Origin: Thermoprotei archaeon
Lineage (GTDB): Archaea; Thermoproteota; Thermoprotei_A; Sulfolobales; NBVN01
DNA: 17,038 bases
Direction of reading: 5' to 3'
Assembly: GCA_003661745.1 (NCBI GenBank)
Contig: QMWS01000005.1
Span: 1-17,038, forward strand
Below the pieces are notes generated by a model. That model was not told the origin of the DNA and made no database searches. It saw only the letters and a program-made list of their open reading frames with translations. Shown here piece after piece: positions 1-6,106 of this stretch (position 1 is its first letter; each line of letters begins with the position of its first letter). The position numbers and the translations under genes were made by a program.

Positions 1-101
1 ATCCTGCCGCTAAGAAGAAGTCCTAAAACCATGAACAACTTCTCTTTATCAGGGTAAGGTACACGTTCACGCTTAATAACCTCCCTAAGCTCAAGAGACA
101 T
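1..101 (-). CDS. 5' end of an unknown gene (runs off the window)
   Basis: Thirty-three codons are open from an ATG at 101 down to the window edge, beginning MSLELREVIKRERVPYPDKE and continuing into a hydrophobic LFMVLGLLLSG stretch. I do not recognise the family. The start is well supported: an AGGTG ribosome binding site (109-113 on the complement) lies 7 nt upstream, and a TATATAAG box (136-143) lies about 35 nt upstream, giving a transcript start near 113-116. The N-terminus is charged and helical; too little is present to assign a function. It is the divergent neighbour of nothing, since the next genes to the right are also on the minus strand. Confidence 0.5.
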   Translation of the reverse strand, partial: MSLELREVIKRERVPYPDKEKLFMVLGLLLSGR

Positions 102-135
102 GAATTAACACCTGCCATAACTATACCGTTCACAA

Positions 136-143
136 CTTATATA
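136..143 (-). promoter_or_regulatory. TATA box of the left-edge gene
   Basis: TATATAAG on the minus strand, about 35 nt upstream of the ATG at 101 and followed by an AGGTG ribosome binding site; this is the normal arrangement of an archaeal promoter with a short leader. Confidence 0.45.
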
Positions 144-200
144 TGGTATGGTTCTTAAGCTATAAGAGTTATATACCACGTCCTCTAGATTAATATCCTA

Positions 201-258
201 TTGGATGAAGCCCTCGACTACCAGGGGTTAACCCCCTGGGGATGAGATTGGGGCGGAG
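201..258. other. GC-rich palindromic island, possible transposon-end or RNA remnant
   Basis: In otherwise AT-rich non-coding DNA this patch is strongly GC-rich. It contains a perfect 12-bp palindrome GGGGTTAACCCC (224-235) flanked by CCA and TGG with one extra C, so about 19 nt can fold on themselves. Downstream comes GGGGATGAG and GGGGCGGAGC. Such GC-rich structured patches are typical of structured RNA genes or IS200/IS605 right ends in AT-rich thermophiles; no tRNA or C/D-box pattern could be fitted. The identity is inference. Confidence 0.3.
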
Positions 259-621
259 CTAGTCCATTCTCATAAACTTCACTTTAACAGTAACTTAGCA
301 TCTCTAAGCCTTTATCATGATCTTCAACTTATATTTGGTGAGCAGGATATTGGCAGTAATTGTAGAAGACCCTGGTCTAATCCTTCAACGCGACTCCATG
401 AGTAATCATGCTCATCAATTTGAATTCTAAGTAGTATATTACCCTAACCATAATGGAAGGGCTCTATGTATGTAGAGGCTAAAACCCTTACATTTTCTTC
501 TCAAAGATGATTAAGATCTACGAATAGCATCTACATAGTAAGCTCATTAAAATGCGTCGTATCTCATTCTTGTTATGCTTGCTGTAAAGCTAAGTGGGAT
601 AAGTAAGGGTAGGATAACTAC
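259..621. other. Intergenic stretch with no recognisable gene
   Basis: All six frames are short or interrupted. An 85-residue plus-strand frame starting at 575 is the antisense shadow of the MazG-like gene and carries no family signal. I see no RNA gene or repeat here. Confidence 0.5.
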
Positions 622-971
622 TTATTTTATGAACTCTCTAAACCTATCCTCATTAAGCTTCATTTTCTTGAGGTATTCCTCTTCTAAGTTCATGTTGAAA
701 AGCTCAGCTGCACCTTTGATAATGTATATAAAAATGTCTACCAGTTCTTCCTTCATTTCCTTCCATTCTTTCTCAGAGAGAAATTCTCCTTTACTCTTAA
801 ACTTTCTTGTAACCTTACCTACTAAATTATAAAACTCCCCTACTTCACTAGCCAATGCTATAGCTAGGTACTTTAAGAGCTCTAGATGCTCTTTTCATTT
901 GCTCCACTTCAATCCTGACCATAACGTTTACCAAGCTCTTTTTGAAACTTCCTTAGTCTTTTTAAATCCAT
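622..971 (-). pseudogene. MazG-like nucleotide pyrophosphohydrolase, broken by a stop and a frameshift
   Basis: The C-terminal 85 or so residues are open (EHLELLKYLAIALASEVGEF, then EELVDIFIYIIKGAAELF and a tail ending NEDRFREFIK). The EVGE and EExxD elements are the metal-binding helices of the MazG/dCTPase-like all-alpha NTP pyrophosphohydrolases, which hydrolyse (d)NTPs to monophosphates, usually for pool cleaning. The N-terminus lies in another frame: ATG at 971, MDLKRLRKFQKELGKRYGQD, then TGA at 909-911 where homologues typically carry Trp, then a one-base frame change near 890 that restores the family pattern. The restored length, about 115 residues, is right for a single-domain MazG-like protein. 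The start has an AAAGGT ribosome binding site and a TATA element at 1004-1012. The family call is firm; whether it is dead or a sequencing artefact is open. An internal start at 855 could give only a fragment lacking the first helix. Confidence 0.75.
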
Positions 972-980
972 AGATTTTGA

Positions 981-999
981 CCTTTACTAAGAGTAAAGG
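981..999 (-). promoter_or_regulatory. Inverted repeat over the transcription start and ribosome binding site of the mazG-like gene
   Basis: CCTTTACT and AGTAAAGG are perfect 8-bp arms separated by 3 bp, ending 9 nt before the ATG at 971. The downstream arm (in the sense of transcription) contains the AAAGG ribosome binding site, and the TATA-like TTTAATATG lies at 1004-1012, putting the likely transcript start inside the repeat. It could be an operator, or an RNA hairpin (3-nt loop) that hides the ribosome binding site. Confidence 0.45.
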
Positions 1000-1058
1000 A
1001 TTTCATATTAAAAGGCTTGGCTAAAGTAAATAGATTTTGATGATATACTTAGCAGTAA

Positions 1059-1410
1059 CTAATGCTCTTCAAGTATCCCGTCATTCTCATATTCAAAGAA
1101 CATCTTATTAGTCTCTGGCACCTCTAAGTTGTGCCTTGATCTTGAGTGCTGAGCCTTCCTTCTATAAATCCCTGAATGATTAAGATCTAGTATAGAACTA
1201 CCAGTGGGCGTTCTTGAATTATTGGTATATCCTTTAATGTGAGTTAATCTTTAGCTTCTCATCTAAATTCTCTATGGTTACAACACCTTCCAGTCGATTA
1301 GAAATTTCGCTTATAACAGCTACTATCACAACTATGGAAAATCACTCATCTTGTGGTTTCTTTTAGTTGTTTCAATGTTAGAGTACCCGATATGAACTGG
1401 TTAATAACTA
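1059..1410 (-). pseudogene. Coding remnant, possibly of an IS200/IS605-type TnpB
   Basis: Two adjoining open stretches in different frames have coding character. The upstream one reads KRNHKMSDFSIVVIVAVISE followed by ISNRLEGVVTIENLDEKL and stops; this resembles the central TnpB segment in which a basic R-x-H helix leads to the RuvC-II strand with its catalytic Glu (here TIENL). The downstream stretch, from about 1240 to a TAG at 1059-1061, is open for about 60 codons (contains SGIYRRKAQHSRSRH) but I cannot align it to TnpB, and the zinc finger and third catalytic Asp were not found. There is no usable start codon. It lies downstream of the mntA terminator. Decayed coding DNA is fairly likely; the TnpB identity is a guess. 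Confidence 0.3.
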
Positions 1411-1424
1411 TAGAAAAGAAAAAG
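1411..1424 (-). terminator. Poly-T terminator after mntA
   Basis: CTTTTTCTTTTCTA on the minus strand begins 4 nt past the mntA stop codon; T-rich tracts of this sort terminate archaeal RNA polymerase without a hairpin. Confidence 0.5.
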
Positions 1425-1427
1425 TAA

Positions 1428-1874
1428 CTATGTGTGATCCTTCAGGGGAATCCTATGTATTTTAGCTTTAATATCCTCAATTTCTTGGTGAGCTTTGAAC
1501 TTAAGTCTTACTATTAGAGCAGGCTCTCTTTCTACTAGAACTATACCATCTAGTGCTTTTATGCGGAACCATGAGGGTGCATAGTCTATAACTCTTACAT
1601 CTACTGGTAATTTTATTATGGACTCTAGATTCTCAGATAATTCCTCTTCATAAAGTTCTACTTTATCGTATGGTATGGTGTAGCCTGTAAATACTGCTAT
1701 GTCTACATCTCGGAAGATTTTGTGCTTTACGAATCCACCAAAGATTACAGCTAACAGTATTTCTCTTCTATTGCTGAGGATTCTAGATAATAATTTAATC
1801 ACCTTATTCTTTTCCTCACATGTTAATTTATGAAATTCAAATTTTCTTTTATCTTCAAGGATCCTTAGAGGCAT
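1428..1874 (-). CDS. mntA: MntA-type minimal nucleotidyltransferase antitoxin
   Basis: A 148-residue protein with the minimal nucleotidyltransferase fold: AVIFGGFVKHKIFRDVDIAV (residues 42-61) holds the nucleotide-binding loop and the metal-binding D56-x-D58 pair, and VDVRVID (91-97) supplies the third acidic strand. In the characterised MntA-HepT system of Shewanella, MntA AMPylates the Tyr of the HepT RX4HXY motif and so silences the RNase. Unusually, the loop reads FGGF where the family has a GS pair, so the Ser that helps bind the triphosphate is Gly. The ATG at 1874 overlaps the 3' end of hepT by 20 nt, so translation is probably coupled. A poly-T terminator follows directly. The antitoxin role comes from context and family; activity with the Ser-to-Gly change is uncertain. 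Confidence 0.85.
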   Translation of the reverse strand: MPLRILEDKRKFEFHKLTCEEKNKVIKLLSRILSNRREILLAVIFGGFVKHKIFRDVDIAVFTGYTIPYDKVELYEEELSENLESIIKLPVDVRVIDYAPSWFRIKALDGIVLVEREPALIVRLKFKAHQEIEDIKAKIHRIPLKDHT

Positions 1875-2289
1875 AGTCTCTTACCTCCTTAATGAACTTT
1901 TCAATAACGCTTTTCCCACTATTCTTAGCTTCACGATATATTCTAGCATCATCAATACTCCAATACCTATGAACTATCATGTTACGTAGTGAAGCTAGTG
2001 AAGACATACCCTCAGAAACATTAAAGCTTATCACACCTCTCTCTGCTAACTTAGAAAATACTTCTCTATAGCTTTTTGCTTCTTCATTAAAACACTGTTT
2101 AAGTAATACTATACCAATGTCTGTAGCAGCCTCAACTATAAGTACCACTGAATACCTCATTGCGAACCTCTTACTCCTAGTACGCATGAAATCCTCTAAA
2201 TCCATTGATATGATATTTTTAATTTCCTCTAGTCCCTCTTTAATCTCATTGATTACGCTCTCTACATATTCCTTATCGATTTTAACCAT
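1855..2289 (-). CDS. hepT: HEPN-domain RNase toxin HepT
   Basis: A 144-residue all-helical protein of the HepT (formerly DUF86) family. The catalytic motif RNMIVHRYW at residues 102-110 fits RX4HXY exactly (R102, H107, Y109); in studied relatives R and H cut RNA, and the Tyr is the residue AMPylated by the paired MntA. The rest matches the family: an amphipathic N-terminal helix, the FAMRYSVVLIVEAATDIG helix that forms the dimer face, and a GVIS segment before the motif. The length is normal. It is the first gene of a two-gene minus-strand operon with mntA. The ATG at 2289 is the only in-frame start near the N-terminus; an AT-rich element near 2325-2335 may be its TATA box. It stops with TGA, evidence that TGA is a true stop here. 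Confidence 0.92.
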   Translation of the reverse strand: MVKIDKEYVESVINEIKEGLEEIKNIISMDLEDFMRTRSKRFAMRYSVVLIVEAATDIGIVLLKQCFNEEAKSYREVFSKLAERGVISFNVSEGMSSLASLRNMIVHRYWSIDDARIYREAKNSGKSVIEKFIKEVRDYASKDP

Positions 2290-2580
2290 GATACTTCATT
2301 CCCAAAGCATCTATATGGTCTAATCGATTATTAAATTATGTTATGGACAGTTTTAATTTTATCCCCTTCACCGTATATGTGTAAAATACTACTTCCACTC
2401 TAGAATGATACTTTAAACTTTGTGCTTTTATGTTGCAACATTAATATTTAGATTTAAATCCTGAGAGTTTACTAGGGCTTGATTATGTTCTCATGCGGTG
2501 AGACTTCTACTTAAAACTTATTTAACAAGATTTATGAACAGTGCTTGTATTGGTTATTGTAAGAGGAATTTAATGTAGAA
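2290..2580. other. Intergenic region between hepT and the broken small ORF
   Basis: No convincing coding frame is seen. The one structural element is a perfect 12-bp palindrome ATGTTGCAACAT at 2430-2441, which could be a regulator site but may be chance in AT-rich DNA. Confidence 0.35.
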
Positions 2581-2746
2581 TTATTGTAGTTTAAAGTGGT
2601 TTTCAAGTCGGAAATTTTCATGTTCCTCCTTCCTTCTTAATGTATTCTCCCTGCTTTCTTCAAGCTCTTCCATGCTTTCGCATTTAAGTGGTTCTTTGTA
2701 TTTCACGGGGTTCTAAGTCTCTGACGTAGGTATTTTCATTAACCAT
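2581..2746 (-). pseudogene. Broken small ORF, antitoxin-like in character
   Basis: From an ATG at 2746, preceded by GTGAT, the first frame reads MVNENTYVRDLEPREIQRTT and stops. A second frame joining near residue 12 continues with NPVKYKEPLKCESMEELEES and then a charged helix to a TAA at 2581-2583. Joined, they give a protein of about 58 residues with a short strand-like start and a very charged C-terminal helix, a composition seen in small VapB-type antitoxins; I have no specific family match. No toxin gene is adjacent on this strand. A one-base change near 2708-2712 would restore the frame. Confidence 0.3.
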
Positions 2747-2909
2747 CACTTCTACATGAATATGTTAAAAATTTTCATCATAAATTTGTTGGTAAAGCTA
2801 AAGAGACTGTCGAAAAGCTAAGGGAACAATATTTATAGCTAACATGAATTATGTGGCGTGCTGAAGTATAGTTCTTATTCATTTTTAATAGTGTTATCAA
2901 GTTTTCAGT

Positions 2910-2935
2910 ATAGAGAAACTTCAGTACTTCTCTAT
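2910..2935. repeat. Inverted repeat upstream of the vapBC promoter
   Basis: ATAGAGAA (2910-2917) and TTCTCTAT (2928-2935) are perfect 8-bp arms with a 10-nt spacer. It lies just upstream of the GTTTTAC array and could be an additional protein-binding site or an RNA hairpin. Confidence 0.4.
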
Positions 2936-2939
2936 CAAT

Positions 2940-2988
2940 GTTTTACAATGATATTTGATAGTAAAACTTTAAATACAATATGTTTTAC
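2940..2988. promoter_or_regulatory. Three-copy GTTTTAC/GTAAAAC operator array over the vapBC promoter
   Basis: GTTTTAC at 2940-2946, its complement GTAAAAC at 2961-2967 and GTTTTAC again at 2982-2988 are exactly 21 bp apart start to start, two turns of B-DNA. The last two flank the TATA box. VapB-type AbrB antitoxins, alone or in complex with VapC, usually repress their own promoter by binding palindromes there, so this is the likely autoregulatory operator. The positions are read directly; the binding is inferred. Confidence 0.65.
2968..2976 (+). promoter_or_regulatory. TATA box of vapBC
   Basis: TTTAAATAC preceded by the purine-rich GTAAAAC (BRE position), 48 nt before the vapB GTG, giving a transcript start near 2998 and a leader of about 26 nt. 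Both arms of the putative operator flank it. Confidence 0.65.
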
Positions 2989-3023
2989 TGTATGAATATG
3001 AATGTAGTACTATAGGTGATAGT

Positions 3024-3266
3024 GTGAGATTTATTGTGAAGGTAAGTAGGAAAGGTCAAATGGTTATCCCTATTGAAATCAGAAGGAAATTTAACATTAA
3101 GGATAAAGTAGTAATTAAAGTTGATGAAGGGGGAATAAAGATCATACCATTGATACCCTTAGAAGACTTATTCGGTGTTGACGGGGACATTATGAAGGAC
3201 GTTGCTAAAGAAATTGTGAAGGAGAGATTAGAGGAGATTAAACGTGAAAAGCAAATACGTCATTGA
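3024..3266 (+). CDS. vapB: VapB antitoxin, AbrB/SpoVT family
   Basis: An 80-residue protein. Residues 1-45 form a swapped-hairpin AbrB DNA-binding domain (VSRKGQMVIPIEIRRKFNIK, then DKVVIKVDEGGIKIIPL); the C-terminal helix (50-80, acidic and basic) should wrap the VapC toxin. The start is GTG at 3024 with a GGTGAT ribosome binding site about 6 nt upstream; starting at the first GTG keeps the complete first strand. The gene overlaps vapC by 23 nt, normal for a coupled pair. It probably represses its own promoter through the GTTTTAC array upstream. It ends with TGA. The family is certain; partner specificity is inferred from adjacency. Confidence 0.92.
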   Translation: MRFIVKVSRKGQMVIPIEIRRKFNIKDKVVIKVDEGGIKIIPLIPLEDLFGVDGDIMKDVAKEIVKERLEEIKREKQIRH

Positions 3267-3645
3267 TGCAGGAGCATTAGCATTATACTTTGCTGGAGAT
3301 CGGAGAGTGAAAAAATATTTTGATGAAATACTACGAGGTATTTCAGAAGGATACTTATGTGAGATAAATCTTGCGGAATTCTATTATAAAACAGCTGAAA
3401 AACTTGGTATTGACGCAGCCGATATAAGGTATGAAGCTATAAGAGCTTCACCAATAAATCAAATACCCGTCGAAGGCGAGCTTACAAGAGAAGCTGCTAA
3501 AGTAAAATTAAAGCTCAGAGATAAAGTATCGTTAGCCGATGCATTTCTTGTAGCTTTAACATATCGAGTAAGAGGTATAGCTTTAACTACAGATCCTGTA
3601 ATAAAAGATGTGCTGAAGAACAAATGTAAATATTTCGAAATCTAG
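3244..3645 (+). CDS. vapC: VapC toxin, PIN-domain ribonuclease
   Basis: A 133-residue PIN domain with all four acidic metal-binding residues in order: D8 (KYVIDAGALALYF), E45 (INLAEFYYK), D99 (KVSLADAFLVALTY) and D117 (GIALTTDPVI). PIN toxins use Mg2+/Mn2+ to cut RNA, often tRNA or rRNA; the target here is unknown. The start is GTG at 3244, inside the end of vapB. The length is normal and the gene is intact, unlike several neighbours, as expected of an addictive pair under selection. A 200-bp gap without features follows. Confidence 0.93.
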   Translation: MKSKYVIDAGALALYFAGDRRVKKYFDEILRGISEGYLCEINLAEFYYKTAEKLGIDAADIRYEAIRASPINQIPVEGELTREAAKVKLKLRDKVSLADAFLVALTYRVRGIALTTDPVIKDVLKNKCKYFEI

Positions 3646-3809
3646 CCGCAATGATATCCGATTAAGATTAGCAAAATATAAGCCTATTATCACAAACTTA
3701 TACTATACCATGTTTTAAATGCTGACACATTATTTAACAATTGAGACTTCACATAACCTCTTTAATCACTCTAAAATATTAATAGTTAAGCAGTATTCAA
3801 AGAGTAGTA

Positions 3810-4262
3810 ATGTTTCAGCAGTTGATGGCACAAGATTACTATGATGTTGATGTATGGAGGATAAGAAGGCACTTAAGAGGCTTGGAAAAGCTAAGATACA
3901 GCTTAATAGCCATCATGCTAGATTACTAGAGCTCTTCGTCTACGACATTATTGCTGAAGGTAGTAGTCCCGATGACGTGAATGCTAAGATCAGTAGATTA
4001 TCAAAATTATTCAAATGGTTGGAACAACAAAATAAGATAAAGATACAACCGCATGATCAGGCTTCGATATATTAGATTTCTAGTCGAAGAAATAAATCCT
4101 AACAACAGACCTAGAATAGCCGCCAACATTAAGAGACTCGTTAGATTCCTAATGGGGAGAATAGATTCTAGGTGTGAAAACCTAATTGCGATAACAAATA
4201 GTTCTATGAGCTTGTTTTTGACCTATATGCGTAAAGAAGAAGTATTATTGATGATGTTATGA
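3810..4262 (+). pseudogene. Frameshifted gene for an unknown helical protein
   Basis: Two overlapping frames carry coding character. The first, ATG at 3854, contains SHHARLLELFVYDIIAEGSS and SRLSKLFKWLEQQNKIKI and stops at 4073-4075. The second, best entered near 4053, contains RLRYIRFLVEEINPNNRPRI and NIKRLVRFLMGRIDSR and stops at 4260-4262. Both are amphipathic and basic; joined they would make one mainly helical protein of about 130 residues. A third frame from ATG 3810 (YYDVDVWRIRRHLRGLEKL) may be the true N-terminus, adding another shift near 3895. A TATA-like TAAAATATTAA lies at 3772-3782. I recognise no family. The last 60 bases overlap the 3' end of the opposing MFS gene, so its true end is probably near 4205. 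Confidence 0.45.
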
Positions 4263-5597
4263 ATAATATCAGGCTAGCAAAATACGGAAGTGTTGGTTTT
4301 AGAGATGCTAAAAATTCGGCTAAAGCTGGTGATATTAAAGCTACTAGTTTTCTGTAACTTGATAAGGCTGATAGTATACTGCTAGCTTTTTCTTTAGGTA
4401 TTTTACTGAAAATCCACGACCTATGGAATGGAAATGCTAAGACCTCACCAAACCTAGCTATAAAGTATGCAACTACAACTAATATGAATGAAGGATTCAA
4501 CGACATTATTAAAGCCCATAAAGAAACAAGTGAATATCCTGCGGCAATAGCTTCAAATCTATATTTCCGGCTGATCCTTTCTGAGATATATGTAGCTAGA
4601 ATAGCTCCTATAGATATCGACGCTTCAACAACCATAGCCTCAAATAAAGTCAACCCTAAGGCATGCACTATGTAGTTTAACAACACTATTTCTGGAGCTA
4701 TAAACCATGCAAGAGTAATCAGTGCTTCTACCAGTAGAATCAACCTAAATTCTCTATCTATCCTAAACATAAACTTCTCAGCACTAATTCTCTCTTCAAC
4801 GTCTAGTCTAGGTAGAAACTTCAGCAAGTACGTAATCGTGAATATAGATGTTAAGCCAAAAGCTATGAATCCAAGCCTATAGTGATATGATGTATTGAAT
4901 ACGTAGCCAAATATGTATCCTAAGATAAGAAACCGTTCTTCGCCTACGGTCTTTTTGGGTTTTCGTAGGTCGGTTCATTACGGTTTCCCCTAGCCCCCTC
5001 CCCGCCCAACCAATGGAGCGGGTATCGGAAACTAGAGGTCACCATTAAACCTATAACCCATCACTACTTATAAGCTTAAATTAATAGCTCTCAAAGCAAG
5101 AAGAAACCTGCAAAGACCTTAAAAGACCCACAAACAAGAAACAGTTCCGAACCCTATTAACTGGCTCATTTCTGGAAGCCTCATATGCCAAGCAAATACT
5201 TCCTCCATTTTATCTTCAGGATAGAGAATTCTTTCTGCTGTTTGATAGAGCGGGTAAAATATTCTAGTTATATCATCTACTAATAGACCTAGAAAAAGCA
5301 TTAGTGGTGCTATAGGTCCATAAGCTAAGCCATACAGTACCGCTGATACTCCATCAAGAGCATCTATAAGTACAAGTCCATGTCTAATAGCAATCTTATC
5401 AAACAACTTCCCTACAGCATATGTTGCAGGAATAGACAATACATGAACTAGTGTAAAGGTAATACCAACTTCTAAGACTGTATAGCCTATTATAAACATG
5501 TACATAGGAAGCATATATCATGTAATTAACAGCGGTATATGATGGTATGATATAGTATGTAATGACGGGCTCCAGCAGGAATTTCATTCCATTTCAT
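4204..5597 (-). pseudogene. Major facilitator superfamily transporter, split by an insertion and frameshifted
   Basis: The 5' half (5597-5137) begins MKWNEIPAGARHYILYHTII, shifts frame near 5532, meets TGA at 5518-5520 (a probable Trp position), then is open as LPMYMFIIGYTVLEVGITFT, GKLFDKIAIRHG (the MFS loop 2-3 motif) and LPEMSQLIGFGTVS. A roughly 207-bp element then intervenes. The 3' half (4929-4204) resumes as LILGYIFGYVFNTSYHYRLG and runs through at least six hydrophobic helices to LLLYAYRSKTSS. Joining at GTTTCT^CTTATC restores a continuous protein of about 395 residues with some 12 membrane segments, normal for MFS. The substrate is not predictable. It is the third unit of a decayed minus-strand operon. 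The shift, stop and insertion together make a real pseudogene likely. Confidence 0.75.
4930..5136 (-). mobile_element. Short non-autonomous element (MITE-like), probably derived from an IS200/IS605-type TnpB transposon
   Basis: This roughly 207-bp segment interrupts an otherwise continuous MFS frame and has a quite different composition. Read on the minus strand it has, at its left, a TATA-like GCTTATAAG (5067-5075) and an ATG at 5061. At its right is a GC-rich, highly foldable block: arms GTTTCC/GGAAAC (4983-4988, 5027-5032) enclose CCCGC/GCGGG (5001-5005, 5018-5022), and CCTACG/CGTAGG (4943-4948, 4964-4969) forms another stem. A 33-residue frame, 5045 down to TAG 4944-4946, contains LHWLGGEGARGNRNEP, reminiscent of the low-complexity tail that TnpB genes encode where the reading frame overlaps the omega-RNA. 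Near the ends GGTCTTTT (4948-4955) and AAAAGACC (5121-5128) are inverted. No clear target duplication is needed to rejoin the host gene, as expected for IS200/IS605. The TnpB origin is inferred. Confidence 0.6.
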
Positions 5598-5621
5598 TAG
5601 ATCCACTTCCCTAGCTACTAT

Positions 5622-5785
5622 TTACTCAATCCTAATTAGCTCAGGAAGTGGTCTTAGGATTATTGTTGCTGTTTTTACGGATAATATGCTTAATGCTATT
5701 AATAGATTTATGTAGACCGCAAGTTCCTTAGGACTTAGTATTAGTATTCTCTTATCCTTAATTATTAAGTCTAATTTCTTTACTT
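5622..5785 (-). pseudogene. Small hydrophobic ORF of unknown function, lacking a usable start
   Basis: An open frame of about 54 codons ends at a TAA (5622-5624), 24 nt before the MFS start on the same strand. It contains KKLDLIIKDKRILILSPKEL followed by one likely membrane or buried helix (INLLIALSILSVKTATIIL) and a PLPELIRIE tail. No ATG, GTG or TTG precedes it in frame; its upstream edge runs into the end of the aspartic-protease remnant in another frame, so the two may be pieces of one operon joined by indels. The spacing to the MFS gene suggests co-transcription. I do not recognise the family. Confidence 0.35.
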
Positions 5786-5914
5786 TTCAGCTCTTCGAGA
5801 AGACTGCTAGGTAATACTATGTATAATTCCGGTATCCGTTAAAAGCTCTACTTCATCACTAATAAATGGGTTTTCCACATTCAACACTTTAGCTTTAACT
5901 CTTATATGTTCCAA
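5758..5914 (-). pseudogene. Remnant of a clan AA (retropepsin-like) aspartic protease
   Basis: From a TTG at 5914, the frame reads MEHIRVKAKVLNVENPFISD then EVELLTDTGIIHS. DTG preceded by VELL is the catalytic Asp loop of single-domain archaeal and bacterial retropepsin-like proteases, which act as dimers. A one-base shift near 5812-5818 then continues it as VLPSSLLEELKSKEI, exactly the loop and helix that follow DTG in the family, before a TAA at 5758-5760. Archaeal members usually have about 110-130 residues with a GV.L/ILG element in the second half; that half is missing. So the gene is both frameshifted and truncated. Substrates of intact archaeal relatives are not known to me. Confidence 0.5.
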
Positions 5915-6066
5915 TATGAGGCTTCTACACTAGAACCATCTGAGATTACTAACATAATGTTAACAAACCGTTCCTGGAGTGTAATCCAATGGAAAATATG
6001 GTATACATGCTTATTTTATTGTTTCCAACAATATATGTGTCCTATTGCGTACTAAGCTATAGTATC

Positions 6067-6074
6067 TTATATAG
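6067..6074 (+). promoter_or_regulatory. TATA box of the 6107 gene
   Basis: TTATATAG, about 37 nt before the ATG at 6107; a transcript start near 6095 would give a short leader holding the GGAG ribosome binding site at 6097-6100. Confidence 0.5.
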
Positions 6075-6106
6075 TTAATTGGATTAGATACTAATTGGAG
6101 AGAACT

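Noticed and set aside
201..260. C/D-box RNA at the GC-rich island
   Set aside because: GGATGA occurs but there is no proper D box (CTGA) or paired C'/D' motifs at the right spacing.
575..832. 85-residue plus-strand ORF
   Set aside because: It lies antisense to the MazG-like gene, is Ser-rich with no family pattern, and is a shadow frame.
2117..2323. 68-residue plus-strand ORF
   Set aside because: Antisense shadow of hepT, whose RX4HXY motif and length are decisive.
2430..2441. 12-bp palindrome ATGTTGCAACAT as a regulator site
   Set aside because: It is far from any start codon and a single short palindrome is weak evidence; mentioned only within the intergenic entry.
4261..4357. Plus-strand frame with DDVMNNIRLAKYGSVGF as a possible end of the 3810 gene
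   Set aside because: The minus strand here encodes the last helices of the MFS protein in good register; the plus frame is its shadow.
4484..4675. 63-residue plus-strand ORF
   Set aside because: Antisense shadow of the MFS 3' half.
5399..5587. 62-residue minus-strand ORF beginning MKFLLEPVITYYI
   Set aside because: A different frame over the MFS start; the frame MKWNEIPAGARHY from 5597 joins better to the downstream MFS helices.
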